DNA from: Podospora bellae-mahoneyi
Lineage: Eukaryota > Ascomycota > Sordariomycetes > Sordariales > Podosporaceae
NCBI RefSeq assembly: GCF_035222275.1
Contig: NC_085885.1
Location: 2,914,001-2,978,000 of the forward strand
Direction of reading: 5' to 3'
Length of the DNA stretch: 64,000 nt
How positions within the stretch are numbered: position 1 is the stretch's first letter; each line of letters opens with the position of its first letter. Below are positions 30,760-42,310 of this stretch, one piece after another. The notes beneath the pieces were generated by a model. That model did no database searches. It worked only from the letters and a program-made list of their open reading frames with translations, and was not told the DNA's origin. The position numbers and the translations under genes were made by a program.

Positions 30760-32661
30760 ATGGCAACGCAAACACAAACCGTTACCGTTGCACCCCAACC
30801 TGCACACACCAACCCCTCCAACAACAACCTCATCACACTTTCCGGCCCTAAAGTACCACCTGAGGATGATAGCCACCCCGACTTTTCCATGGCCAAGCGG
30901 GACATCACCTTCCTTTTAACACCCCTCTGCCTTTCTGTTCTCTTGTCTTCTCTCGACCTGACGATCCTCACCCCCTCCATTCCCTCCATCGTGGCCGACT
31001 TTGCCTCCCCACAAGGCTACATCTGGATCGGCTCTTCCTTCATCCTCGCCCACACAGCCAGCACACCCATCTGGGGCGCAGTGTTCGACATCTTTGGCCG
31101 CAAACCCATCATGCTTTTATCACAGGCCATCTTCTTCTTCGCAAGCTTGCTATGCGCCCTAGCAGAGAACTTGCACTCCCTAATCATCGGAAGAACATGG
31201 CAAGGAGTAGGTGCGAGTGGAATGGGAATGATGGTCAATGTGATAATTTGTGACTCGTTCAGCTTGAGAGATAGGGGGCTGTATCTCGCGGTAACAAGCG
31301 GGGTGTGGGCGTTGGGGAGTGCGATTGGGCCGGTGATAGGTGGTGTGATGAGCACCAGGTTGAGTTGGAGGTGGTGTTTTTGGATAAACCGTCAGTTTTG
31401 TCACTTGAGCTTTCTTCCTCCACAGAATCGCACTAACCAATCCATAGTTCCCATCGGTTTTCTAGTTTTCTTCACCATCCTCATCTTCCTTCCACTCCCA
31501 TCACCGCCCAAGACCCCAATTCTGACCGGGCTCAAAGCTCTGGACTGGTCTGGCTCGCTCCTCATTATCGGTAGTGCCCTGATGATCCTCCTGGCCCTCG
31601 ACTTCGGCAATGTAGTGCTAGCCTGGTCTTCCCCCACAGTCATCAACCTCCTCGTCTTTGGCGTCCTGACCCTATTCCTCTTCTTCTTTAACGAGTGGAA
31701 GTTAGCCCCCAACCCAATATTCCCCGCAAGGTTATTCCCCAATCTCTCCACCATCGCTGCCTACGGCGTCTTCGCCTTCGACTCGTTCGTTTTCATTGGA
31801 CTGGCGTATTATCTCCCTCTCTATTCCCAATCCGTGCTTGGAGCCAATGCGCTCACGTCGGGAGTCCACCTTGTCCCATTAATCGTCTCGTGTTCTTTAT
31901 CGGCGGCGTTTGCGGGGGTAGCTATCCAAAAGACGGGGAGGTATCTCCCCGTTATGTATGCCGCGCAGGTCTTCCTCATGCTTGGAGTGGGGTTGTTCCT
32001 CAGCCTTGACTTTGCGGAGCCAGATCATCTCGGGAAGTTGTTCGGGTACGAGATTCTGGCTGGAGTAGGAGTGGGTATGAACATCGAGGGGCCGATTCTG
32101 GCTGCGCAGGCGGCGGCGAGCGAGCTTGATACTGCGGCGGTGATTGCGGCGATGGGGTTTGCGAGGTCGATGGCGACTGCGGTGTCGATTGTCGTTGGGG
32201 GAGTGATCTTTCAGAATGGAATGGATGGGCGGAACCGTGGTCTGGTTGAGAAATTGGGAGGTGATATCGCGAATTGGTTTGGAGGGGGAGAAGCGGCCGG
32301 GAGTATCGAGAGGATTGAATTGCTTGGTGAGCAGCAACAGCAGGTTGTGAGGGGCGTATATTTTGAGTCACTAAGGTTGGTTTGGATCATGGTATGTGGT
32401 TTTTTATCTGTTCGTTGGTGTTTGGGAATTGATCAGCTGACAAATGAACAGTATGTCGCGTTTGCTGGCCTTGCCACTGTCCTCACTTTGTTAGTTAGAG
32501 GGCAAAGGTTGAGCAAAGAGCACAAAGACGTCGTTTTGGGTGTGGAAAGAGGTCGGACTACGCAGGGGCAGCTACCGGTACAACTGGGACCTGTGCCTGA
32601 AGTTAGATCGGGGGAGGGGAGTGCGGCGGAAATCAGGCTGCGGAGGGCTGCAGACATATGA
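30760..32661 (+). CDS. MFS multidrug-type transporter, 14-helix (DHA2) family
   Basis: Exons 30760-31390, 31448-32391 and 32452-32661 give 594 aa. Motifs include LDLTILTPSIPSI in helix 1, WGAVFDIFGRKP (MFS motif A), GRTWQGVGASGMGMM, and GPVIGGVMSTRLSWRWCFWIN, the DHA2 motif C region, continued after the splice as LPIGF. It exports drugs or toxic metabolites by proton antiport at the plasma membrane. The third exon gives a basic cytosolic tail. The second intron is a multiple of three and stays open, but a GTATGT donor and ACAG acceptor support it. The start is the first ATG of the N-terminal Thr/Gln-rich segment. Confidence 0.9.
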   Translation: MATQTQTVTVAPQPAHTNPSNNNLITLSGPKVPPEDDSHPDFSMAKRDITFLLTPLCLSVLLSSLDLTILTPSIPSIVADFASPQGYIWIGSSFILAHTASTPIWGAVFDIFGRKPIMLLSQAIFFFASLLCALAENLHSLIIGRTWQGVGASGMGMMVNVIICDSFSLRDRGLYLAVTSGVWALGSAIGPVIGGVMSTRLSWRWCFWINRQFCHLSFLPPQNRTNQSIVPIGFLVFFTILIFLPLPSPPKTPILTGLKALDWSGSLLIIGSALMILLALDFGNVVLAWSSPTVINLLVFGVLTLFLFFFNEWKLAPNPIFPARLFPNLSTIAAYGVFAFDSFVFIGLAYYLPLYSQSVLGANALTSGVHLVPLIVSCSLSAAFAGVAIQKTGRYLPVMYAAQVFLMLGVGLFLSLDFAEPDHLGKLFGYEILAGVGVGMNIEGPILAAQAAASELDTAAVIAAMGFARSMATAVSIVVGGVIFQNGMDGRNRGLVEKLGGDIANWFGGGEAAGSIERIELLGEQQQQVVRGVYFESLRLVWIMVCGFLSVRWCLGIDQLTNEQYVAFAGLATVLTLLVRGQRLSKEHKDVVLGVERGRTTQGQLPVQLGPVPEVRSGEGSAAEIRLRRAADI

Positions 32662-33697
32662 TGAGGCTCTGGAGGTGGTACGCTCTTCACAAAACAGCAG
32701 ACGCCCCAGGCTTTGACTTGGGTAGAAGCCGCGGCCGCCCGAGAGAGCATGGGAGCAAATCATCAGCCAATCAGAGTGATTTTTTCATTGGTGGGTCTAT
32801 TTGACCGGCCTGCTGGGCTCTGTCAAGTCGTCATCCGTCCAACATTTGCCAGCTGAGCTTTCTGATGTACCGCGTCAGATCATTTTGCAGCATCATCGTT
32901 CTCTTTTGCAGTGAATGTCACGAATCTGTAATATTGTTACAGTTGGATATTTGACAGTCATGACTCGAGGCTCGGCCTCGGGATTACCCTCCATTTCTGG
33001 CACGGTCACTCTGTGGGTAAGATTCGTGATTGTATGGTATAAAGCTAGCTTCACCTTTTTGACGCTCCGTGTCCTTCTGTCCCATCCATTTAATTACCTA
33101 CCATACCTTCATCAACAAATATTCCACTCTCTTAATGGAATATGTCCAAGGTCCATCATTCCAATAACTTGCGTATATACTACATCATGTCTCACTAATG
33201 TGGAAGGAGCTTGGACGGAGGTAGGTGAGCTCCTTCCCTCCATGGAGGTCCCACTTCGGCAAGCGGGCGTGTTCTCTTGTTCCGTTGAATAGGGAAATGG
33301 CTCTCACAACTTCATTGAATTCCTCTGGTTACGCACGCATCATTAACGAACACCCACTTTTCTTCTCCAACAACGTCCCTGGATAGAGGGTAGCTAGCGG
33401 CAGATGAGTAAGTCCACTGATGCATGACTTGTTTCGAGCTGTTTTAGGATCAACTTCCATCACTCAAACTCTCAACCTTTTGACCTTTTGACCTTTTGAC
33501 TTCCCTGAAAGTCCATTCAATCCTGTTCGTCTGAGTCACATCTCAGGTAAACACGAGGCTACATTGCCTCACCGCGGTTGCTATTCCTTGTTTACCGTGC
33601 AAGACTGCCTCAGGATGACTGGATCCTTCGTTGAAATAGGTTCATTAGTACCGGATGTTTTTGCTAATTTATTTTCATTTATCCAGATGGACAAGAT
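32662..33697. other. intergenic, start of the gene-poor tract
   Basis: No gene. It includes three tandem CCTTTTGA units at 33476-33499. Confidence 0.4.
33476..33499. repeat. tandem repeat, three 8-base units
   Basis: Three perfect copies of CCTTTTGA. A short microsatellite-like array, no coding role seen. Confidence 0.8.
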
Positions 33698-34704
33698 ATG
33701 CTTTCGTTAAAGATATACCGGACGCCGATAAAAAGGACATTGGACGACCTTCAAACCGACGAAGCCCAAGTCGGAATCAGACAGGCCAAATCAGATGATC
33801 CTAGTAAAAAATACCCTTTTCTACTCTGGGATGTCAAAGAGGACGAAGAACCGATATTTTATCCGATGCCTCCAAGCCCAAGCTTCCTGCAGCTATTTTC
33901 GAATCACTACCCGAAGCTGTTAGCCCGAATCGAAGACCAACAAATAAATCGGGAGGCTGCACTGGCATATGCTGCCTATATTGAAGCATTGCCACGGAAA
34001 GAAGGAGACATTGTTCGGTTGATCTATGGCATGGATGGTTCAGCCGCATTGCATTTCGATTGGGAACCCGTTCCAGGCGCCTTTGCCATCTGTCCAGATG
34101 CAAGGACAGACGACGAACATTTTGTTGGAAAATCACAGGGGTTCTTTATCGATGAGGTCCCATCAATCCACTGGGACTATCTCATGGGAATCACTGAAGC
34201 AGTGCATCAGACCGTTCCTCGCCGCCGTAAGGCTACACCGTCCCGGGGTGAGCCGCACATACTCGCTGACAGCGCTCAAGTTCTCGAGTATTTGCAACGA
34301 TATCCACACGAAGTCCCCATTTACAAGCTGGAAATGGCTCCGGTGTACGATTATTTGGTGAAGCTATCAGAAGAGTGGATAAGACGGGATGGGTGTTGAC
34401 GATTGCTTGGGTGCCTGGGCACCGTCACCAAATCATGTGTCACATCAGAAGTGATAGAAACGCAAGAAAAACCAGTAGGGAAGGTTTTAAAACCATTGAG
34501 AAGCTACTCGACTGGCCTGACACAATCCCAACACCATCGACTATGTCGGATGCCACATATTTTGCGCCGATGATGCATAGTTTGATATGGCCTTCCTGCA
34601 TGCCAGGAGCATGGAGGCTATCCACGTTTTACCACCGCTTTTGCACATATGGATCTTTTCAAGCCATTAGAGACATACAACATCCTGTACTAGTTTTATA
34701 TTAA
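33698..34704 (+). pseudogene. RNase-H-fold family protein, second copy, broken
   Basis: The main frame (to 34399) is clearly related to the intact gene at 39472-40663: YPFLLWDVKED, LLARIEDQ, ALAYA, then IYGMDGSA (first catalytic Asp), MGITEAVHQTV (Glu) and ILADSAQVLEYL (Asp). The remaining third (TIAWVPGHRHQI, IRSDRNARK) is in a different frame, so this copy appears broken, with about one break. Its divergence from the 39-kb copy is large, so the duplication is old. The loss of frame may be younger. Confidence 0.6.
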
Positions 34705-35208
34705 TGCGGTTGAGGGTGAGGTAGAGACGCCCAAGGAAATTCGAATTAGGGGGGCAGAGCTACTAAGAATCATACGAGAGGTGCTTTAGAGTCGGGGCTG
34801 GAAACTGAAGCCTGAGGGAGCTGGAAGTATAAAGATTCCATAGAAAGGTGGAAGCAAAATATGTTGGGGGCAGCTAAGAGTTTCAACGGGATTCCAAACG
34901 TCTACTGATGATAGGCATGTCTTAGTAGTTAGGGAAATTGAAGACAGGCCACCTTCTCGAATAGACCGGATGAACTTTTATTGAGCATTCGTTTATTACT
35001 GTCTTTAATTCTTGTCTTTAACTGATTTGATAACCAATAGTACCTGCATTAAACCCAATCCCGCCTTGGGAGTAGAAATAACTTTAAACTTTCTTTAGAG
35101 GGTTAATGTTTTGTGTTTTTTAATCACGGAAAATACCAACCTAATCATCAATAATAGCCAACCCCTCCTATTATAACTTAGCAACCTCACTGCCCGATAA
35201 ATAACTAC
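34705..35208. other. AT-rich spacer
   Basis: Visibly richer in A and T than the rest of the window (for example 34980-35180), in keeping with decayed, possibly RIP-affected sequence. No feature seen. Confidence 0.4.
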
Positions 35209-36200
35209 TTAATAAACTTCCATCACAGTTTTCAAAGGTAAAATGCCAAATAATCTTTCAAACTCTCCCAAAAGGTGACCGGAAAATTTCCGGAAGGGAA
35301 AGTATAGTGCATTTGCAATATGCTTACCCAAACTTCGAGGAGACCGGGGATGCTTTTTCACAAAGGCACCATCTTGAGAGTAGATTGAGGTAATGTCAAT
35401 GGGTGACTCTGGGCACCAGTAGGTTCTTGTGTTGTTGTTAACCATTCCGTCGATCGAGGTCAACTCTACATAGGGATTCAGAAATTGTAGCAATATCCTA
35501 AGTTTTCGGAAGAGGGATCCTAACTACAGACCTCATCACCAAGGTAGTTGATCTTAATACCGGTCTATGAGTATCTGGTGTCTCTCTTGAGGAGTTGGGC
35601 TAAAGAGGATTCGAACTGATAATTCCCTGGATTCCAGGACACAATTACCAGATCATTATTGCACTCCCCTCCACTGCTGTTGGCGACCAACTTGCTGTTT
35701 ACACCATTTAGATATCGGCCCTTGGCATCACAGTACTTGAAGGCTTCTCGCTTTACCCGCCGCCACCTTCTTGAAACACAAACAGACTTGGGTAACTGTC
35801 CAAGTGATCTTAGACACGGTACCTAAAGGTGCCTGGTATAAGCCCACATGCTCCAGCAAAGCCTTTTGTATGCTCAAAATAGACATCTCTTGATGATTTA
35901 AATCGAGCATTTCACGTACCAAATAGCTATTCACATTGTTGACAGGTAATCTGTGCTAGATGGAAGCGATTTGTCTCTCAGGGAACTGGACAAGTAGATG
36001 CGGGTATTGTTAGAGGAGGTCCTGTTTTTGAAGTAAGGAAGTGCAGATCTACGCCAGAGGAACTCTCGATAACAGCAGCCCTGACTATGTCGTCGACATT
36101 GGAATTGAGCGCGCGTTCCAGTTTTGCGTGGACAAAATTTCACAACCACACACACTCCCTCTTTCAAACAACTGTTTTCCTTTGCAACGCAGTCAACCAA
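35209..36200 (-). pseudogene. possible decayed protein gene, unknown
   Basis: Several minus-strand open stretches have protein-like composition (SYLVREMLDLNHQEMSIL; GVNSKLVANSSGGECNNDL; NPYVELTSIDGMV) but sit in different frames with no clear splice pattern. They could be exons of a rapidly evolving gene or a relic. No family recognised. Confidence 0.25.
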
Positions 36201-37743
36201 AACAAACCAAGAGATCGAAGAAAATGGGTAAGCAACTAATTCATTTTCGATACAGACTCCTCGCCAGCAAGCGTTCGACTACGCTACCAGCAAGCGTTAA
36301 TTACAACGACGGCACTCGCTCAGATGATATCAGCTACGCTTCGAGGCGCTCAGGACTGCTTGTTTTATTCGCTTGGCGACAAGCCGTAACCTATCCGAGC
36401 TTTTGCATATGTTAGTATTTGTTGCTAACATTCTATTTTTCAAAGCTACTCCTTACATACAAACACCGGCGGATGTTAACCCCCCATGGAAATGTAAAAT
36501 CGAAGATGTCGAGAGAAATGAGGCTGGTCCTGCCATTCTTGAAGATGTGAACAGGTATTTCCTGTCCAAGCGCTTAAGAGAAGCAATATGGGTGATGTCC
36601 CGCTTGTTATGATGTCTGGAAATGTGCCGAGCACATCATCCTAATAGCCATGTGCTAGGCAGAACAACCGTTTGGATAGCCAATAAACTGCTGACCGAAA
36701 GCTCCTTGTCCCAGGTACGGTTCTCCACTGGCACTCTGATGGATTAGACAGTGACGACGTGACATTAGGCTTGGATGGTCTGCCTTGAACTCTTGCACGG
36801 CCCTGGTACCGCTTGCTTCCAAGACAGGTCATAACGAATTGATCTTGAGGGTCTTCAGCGCAGCAGAGATCGGAGAGGAAATTGTATTCTCGTCATCTCA
36901 GCTTCATCCAGGCCCTTCCCGATAGCCAGCGCTTCCAGTCGCTGAAGCTTTACTCAGCTTCGCTTGAAGCACTCAGAGTTGTCCGTTTGCGAGCGAACAA
37001 ATTTGTTCCGAAGCAAGCCTCCTCTTGCCTGCAACCAAAGACTTTCGAGACCCGGTTCTGGATACTGAACAATGCAAACGCCATTAGCGCAGTAAGGAGC
37101 ATATTAAAGTGCACTGTTAATCGCATAAACTATGTTGATGAGGATATCTCCGACCCTGGTAAGCGCGCGATCTGACAGGGGTCGGCAAATATGTGCTATC
37201 GAGACCAATCTGTCGGGTACGTCCTCACCAATAATAGTTAGACCTGGTCCCAATGCCTAGGGTACTGCCGTGTGATTGTGCTAGGCGGAGAGATCTTCGG
37301 TAGGCACTATTCTCACTCTGGTCGCCGTCGGTGAATGGCGGACTCAACTTATGCATTCTGCTTCCACTGGTGCGCCTGTAGATCTTCTACAGGCCTCTCG
37401 GGTTGTGTAGCGCTAGAGACCATTTAGGCTGACAAAGAAATACTGACGCCTGAAAATCCCGTGTCTATCAATGCCGGGCGAGGTTAGACAGGTGTCACTT
37501 TTCTTGCTGAGCACCGCCGGACGCTGTGTTTGAATGGTGTAAGCAATGATCATGACCATATTGCAAAAAGCGTCAAAAACACCGAAGAAGGCCAGGCAGC
37601 AGGACACTGTTGAGCTTTCGGTCAGCATAAATACTGGCCAAGTCCACACACCCTTCCATTCTCACCCAGCAGCCCTCATCACTTTCACCGACGGTGCCAT
37701 CTGCATACCTACCTCTTCGCACTCTACCCACCCATCATTCACC
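36201..37743. other. gene-poor stretch
   Basis: Contains an isolated ATGG|GTAAG context at 36224 that resembles a start codon followed by a splice donor, and short plus-strand open pieces (36373-36612, 36882-37175), none assignable to a family. A CATAAATAC near 37626 may serve the secreted-protein gene that follows. Confidence 0.35.
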
Positions 37744-38313
37744 ATGAAACCCTCCACCGCCTTCACCCTCGCCACCCTCTGCATCAAGAGTTGCGTGGCC
37801 GACTTCTGGATCTACGAGGCTGGCGGATTTGGCGACATTGTTCCTGTCACGTACTTCCGTTTCTACCACGACCCTCCCACGTGCGGTACAATCGGCAATA
37901 ACAACAGACAAAACTATCTCCCATACGATGATGTCAGCAAAACAAAGGTAAATTTTTCGTCTCTGTGGCCGACTGTGAAGATGTATTGACTGACGATAAC
38001 TTCAGGGCATTGCCTGCGACGGGAATGGTTGCGAGGGTGGAAACCCCAACGAGATCACCCGTTTCGAGATGAATGTGGACTGGGGACACTACAGTACGTC
38101 GCTGCCGTCCGACGATGAGTGCTACTGGGCGATTTCTGACATGACTTCTTTGCAGCTATTTACAAGGACCGTGGCTACAGGATGTACGACAAGAAGAACA
38201 ACGTTGTGGGGCAGTGTCGTCCTGATAGATCCAAGAGGTATCTTTGTGTTGGCACCGGGCTTCCTGATGGGGCTAGTGTCTTCCACTGCACTACGTCTGT
38301 TGACAAGTTTTGA
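37744..38313 (+). CDS. small secreted cysteine-rich protein (effector-like)
   Basis: Exons 37744-37947, 38006-38093 and 38156-38313 give 149 aa. The signal peptide MKPSTAFTLATLCIKSCVA precedes mature DFWIYEAGGFGDIVP. The mature chain holds six cysteines (in PPTCGT, IACDGNGCEGG, GQCRP, YLCVG, FHCTT), an even number fitting three disulfides. All three exons join in phase (AAG|GGC; A|CT gives Thr). Small secreted Cys-rich proteins in fungi are often host- or competitor-facing. No known family is recognised. It sits in the gene-poor tract, where such genes often lie. Confidence 0.75.
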
Positions 38314-39471
38314 CAGGAACGATGAGGTTGGGCAGGACATGTGAGAAGGGCTTTGAAACTGGCGGGATGGCCTGAATGTGAAAGGAATTTGAACAGCTGT
38401 TGTTGTTTTGAGTATTAGTCGACGGGAACCTGTAAGCAAAGAAAATTGAAAACAACAAAAGTAGCACTGCCTTGAAATATCGGTTCGTTTTTGGTTGACT
38501 GCTCAGTTTGAAGAAAAATCTTGAAGACGCAGACAAGCCGTTAGAGTGACAAGTTGACTCGATCAAATAGCCATCCTGGTCAGGGTTGAATTTGTGAGAC
38601 GCAGCGAGTGATCACTTTGCATCTTCGAGGGTTGGGCTGGTCCCTGCTCCAGGTACCTGAGTGCAAGGACGGAGGAGCAGGACAATAATAAGCAACCACT
38701 CAGTGGTGCAGTTAGCAGAGGTGTTGGCTTTCACACTGGGCTCCCGGAGCTACTCGTTCTCGGAACATACTGGGGAATGCTCTGCAGAGAACAGTGAAGC
38801 CTGGGATCACATGGGACGACCAACGCAAGGTCCTCTTGGAGGCAGAAATTGCTTGTTTTTTGGGTTACCTTTTCTCTAGGATCTGCACTTTTTTCCCTTC
38901 AAACCCAAAATCCTCATAATGCAACTGATGCAAGGGTTGTTACCTGTTGACATTGTGTAATATGCATCATTCAAATGTGAGGAGCATCGTGACAAACTTG
39001 GGGCACAGGAGGCCGAGGGTTCAATTCCGAAGTCAAGCACCATTTTGTCACGCCCTTGGGCAACATGTCCCCCACTGACATGCCCTTTATAACCTCTGGA
39101 AACTGTGCTCCTTGGTCGGGTTATTTTCCAGAAGCAACATGAAAGCCACTGCCTTCCACCTCATTATTTCATGCACATGGCTGTCACTTCGTAGGGGAGG
39201 TTTTCAACTCGACGAGGCAACCGCATCAAGGCGGTTAGCTATGCTTACACATATTCTCATTACATAGTCTACAGAAATCAAAGTTCGGCGTACCTTTCAG
39301 GTGCCCGTGTGTATCCGTGAATAGTCCTTCTTTACCCCTATCTTCGTCACATAATCCTCAAGAGATCCTCCCTTCGACACCGAACTTGCTCCGCAGTCTC
39401 TGTCCCTGCTTCAACCGCAGCAATGTAGTACCCATACAGCACTTCGTAGGTTTCTGATGGTTCGAAAAGGC
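38314..39471. other. intergenic
   Basis: Between two convergent genes. No gene, RNA or repeat supported. CCCTTTATAACC near 39082 is TATA-like but precedes no clear gene. Confidence 0.35.
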
Positions 39472-40663
39472 TTAGATAATGGTAGGCATTCTCGAAGTTT
39501 TCGACAGCTGCTGTATCTCTTGCATGCAGGATTGGCCATATATGGAGTTGTGTTTCGATGGTGCGAAGTGCGCGATTGGCTTTGGAGCTGTCACAGCCTG
39601 ATCGCGAAGCTCATGCAGGCTCTTTTGACATTGCCTCCGTAGATTCCGTGATTTCTTGTCGCTTTGCGCATGACATGTGATGTGATGGTTGTGTCCTGGT
39701 ATCCAGGCGATAATCAATCCGATGTCCCTTTGGTGCAACTCTTGTGATAGTGCTACCAGATAGTCATAAACTGACGTCAAGATTAATTTCTCGCGAAGCG
39801 TGCTGTTAGGCTCCCTCTTTAGAAAATTCAGCACATTGGTGCAATCGCTGAATATGTAGAGTTCACCACGGCGGTGGGAAGTCGATAGTCGTAACCTCAG
39901 CACAGTCTGGTGTACCGCTTCCGTGATCGCCATCAGCTCTAACCACTCAATGGACGGTGCCCTTTTCACAAAGAACCCCTGGGCTTCTCCACAGAATTCC
40001 CCCTCTTTTGTTCGTTTGTCCAAACAAACTGCAAATGCACCATACACATCATCCGTGTCAGAGTGACACTCAGCTGAGCCATCGACCCCATACACAACTC
40101 GCAAAAAATCTCTATTGTCGCGTGGAAGCGACAAAACATGGTCGGCGTATGCCAGCGCTTTGTCTCGGTCCACGTCGTGGTCCTCAATTCGCGCCAGGAG
40201 TTGCGGCAGCTCGTTCGCAAACCGCACAGGGGTCGATGGGAGCGGGAGAAATGTCGGCATTTCGTCTTCCTTCCCATCCCATAACAGGAAGGGGAAGCTC
40301 TTCCGCAGATCATCCATGGGTTTGATCTTTCGGATGGTGGATCGGACGCTGTCGCTCTGGAAATCCTTCCGCGACCTTTTGGAAGGGTTTCGCAGGTTTT
40401 CTAGCGACGTGGCAGCCTGGGCTTCTCATAAGACACAGATAAATCAGCATTTAGTCTTGTTCAATAGGCTCTCTAACTAGCACAACAAATGATGTATTCA
40501 AGAAGACAGATTTAGCCACAGTGCTGAATGAATTATGACTCCGCGGATTGTTTTCCAAGCCTTGGTTTCACAAATCGGTGCCTGAAGGGACAGAGGCCGA
40601 TTGCCGGGAGAAAAACACAAAATCAAAGATAATCAATAAATAGTAAACACGTAACTTACCCAT
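39472..40663 (-). CDS. stand-alone RNase-H-fold protein, intact copy
   Basis: Proposed exons 40660-40663 (ATGG, GTAAGT donor) and 39472-40424 give 318 aa. The long exon is certain and the mini-exon is inferred. It is supported because G|AA restores phase and because homology with the 33.7-kb copy extends upstream of the internal Met at 40317. Catalytic pattern of RNase H: VYGVDGSAE (Asp), LMAITEAVHQTV (Glu), LYIFSDCTNV (Asp), IIAWIPGHNHH and HAQSDKKSR (final acidic residue). The N-terminal domain (FPFLLWDGKEDE, LLARIEDHD, RDKALAYADHVLSLP) is not recognised. No reverse transcriptase is present. It may be a domesticated or cellular RNase-H-fold nuclease. Role unknown. Confidence 0.65.
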
Positions 40664-42310
40664 GTTGGAATTTGCCTGTTGGGTCCGTGGTGACGTGGAT
40701 ACGACAGATGACCGTGACGAACTGTGAAGCAGGTGGCGGGTTTGGCGAACATGCAGAAGGCCAGAATAGATTCCAGGCAGGAAATTAGCTGGATGGGTTC
40801 GATAGACTGCACTGGCAACAGATATTGCTCTTTCCAGAAGGTGACCATGCCTCAAACGTGGGTGCCTGTCGGCAACGTGGGACCACCATTGTGGGAAGAC
40901 ACGACAGAGTTGCTTCCACATGACCAATTATCACCTTTGGATTCCACTGACCACCCAAACAACTCACGTGAGCAGACAATTCACAACGGGGGATGTAGTA
41001 TATAAGCCAAATGTCTGGACATCCTTTCAATCTGGTGCTCTTTTACTTCCATGGCCGCAGCTTCAACAAACAAGGACAAGCCAACAAACAAATCCATAAC
41101 CACCCCCTCAAGAGCTTTGTCTGGGTACCTATCCATGAACATGGGCAAGTATCACAACACAATTTAGCTAAGGTATCACCACATATGCTCATTGCGCAGC
41201 CAGGGCTTTCCAGTACATGCAGGCGATTGGTGGATACAAGGAATACCAAAGAGCTAGAATGCTGAAATTAGAGATTGAAACGCCCAGGCAGACCAACAAA
41301 GCAATGCAAAACAAGGACAGGACCAGTGGATGGAGCATGGAAAATAAATATATCTTTGTAAATATAGGTATGCATGACTATTATTGTGAAAGAAGGGATG
41401 GTCACCTGTGAACTGGACAGTCAGGATGACTCTGAAACAAGGGGCTCTGGGTTAAGGTAGGTAGGTAGTTACCAAATGACTCCAAAGTGGAATGGTATGA
41501 CAGCGAATCAAATTCTTACTTCTTGATGACAACCTGTAAATGTTGGATCTAGCCATATGTTTTACATCCCTTGAAGACTTCGCTTTCACTTAGAATGTGT
41601 GTAAGTGACCAAGAAAGATAGTTGTGTCGGATAAGCAAAAGTCCAAATTCAAAGATTGCAGTCTTACCAGAGGAGCACAGGTTCGGCCGTGCAGGTCGAT
41701 AATGATAATAGAACAAACTTTAACAAGTAACCTCAAGTTACCTAAATTGCTTCCTAAAGCTGTTACGAAGAAGCTGGGTATGTGGGTCGCTTGAGTAAGG
41801 TAAGCCGAAGACGTGAATACAAAGAAACTCAGCTGAAAGGAAGGTCAAAAATACCCAATCTAACGAATCCCAGCTCACCTTGCAATCTGATCATCCGAGA
41901 AATCATCCAGAACCTAACCTGCTTCACATAGGTATCAAACTTCAAGCCACGGTAAACAGCAGTTTTAGATGTTCATATGTCATGCTTTTCCCCTGGAACT
42001 TGGCCAGCTGGCTCGCCGTCATAATAGGGTTCCGAATTTCAGGTCCATTCGAATGATCGTCCCAGACTCAATTTCATCTTGTTTGTGAAATGTTTACCAA
42101 AAATAGCAATGCTAAAAGGGGTAGATCTCCATCTTCTCTCCTATACCATGAGTTGGAAGAGAGAAAGAGATCAATGCTAAAATATATGTACCAAGAAGTG
42201 AACATCACCAAGCCCATCCACAGTCACCATCATGCCTGGAGTCGGCATTCAATTGAAACCAACAGTCTATAACCCCAAATCAGCGTCCAACGCTGTCACT
42301 AACACGCCAT
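40664..42310. other. gene-poor, AT-richer stretch
   Basis: 1.6 kb without a supported gene. GTATATAA at 40998-41005 is TATA-like. Open frames are short and without motif. Probably promoter of the RNase-H-fold gene plus non-coding accessory DNA. Confidence 0.35.

Noticed and set aside
25467-40663. Assigning the RNase-H-fold copies to a LINE or LTR element
   Set aside because: No reverse transcriptase, gag, integrase, terminal repeat or poly-A tail was found near any copy.
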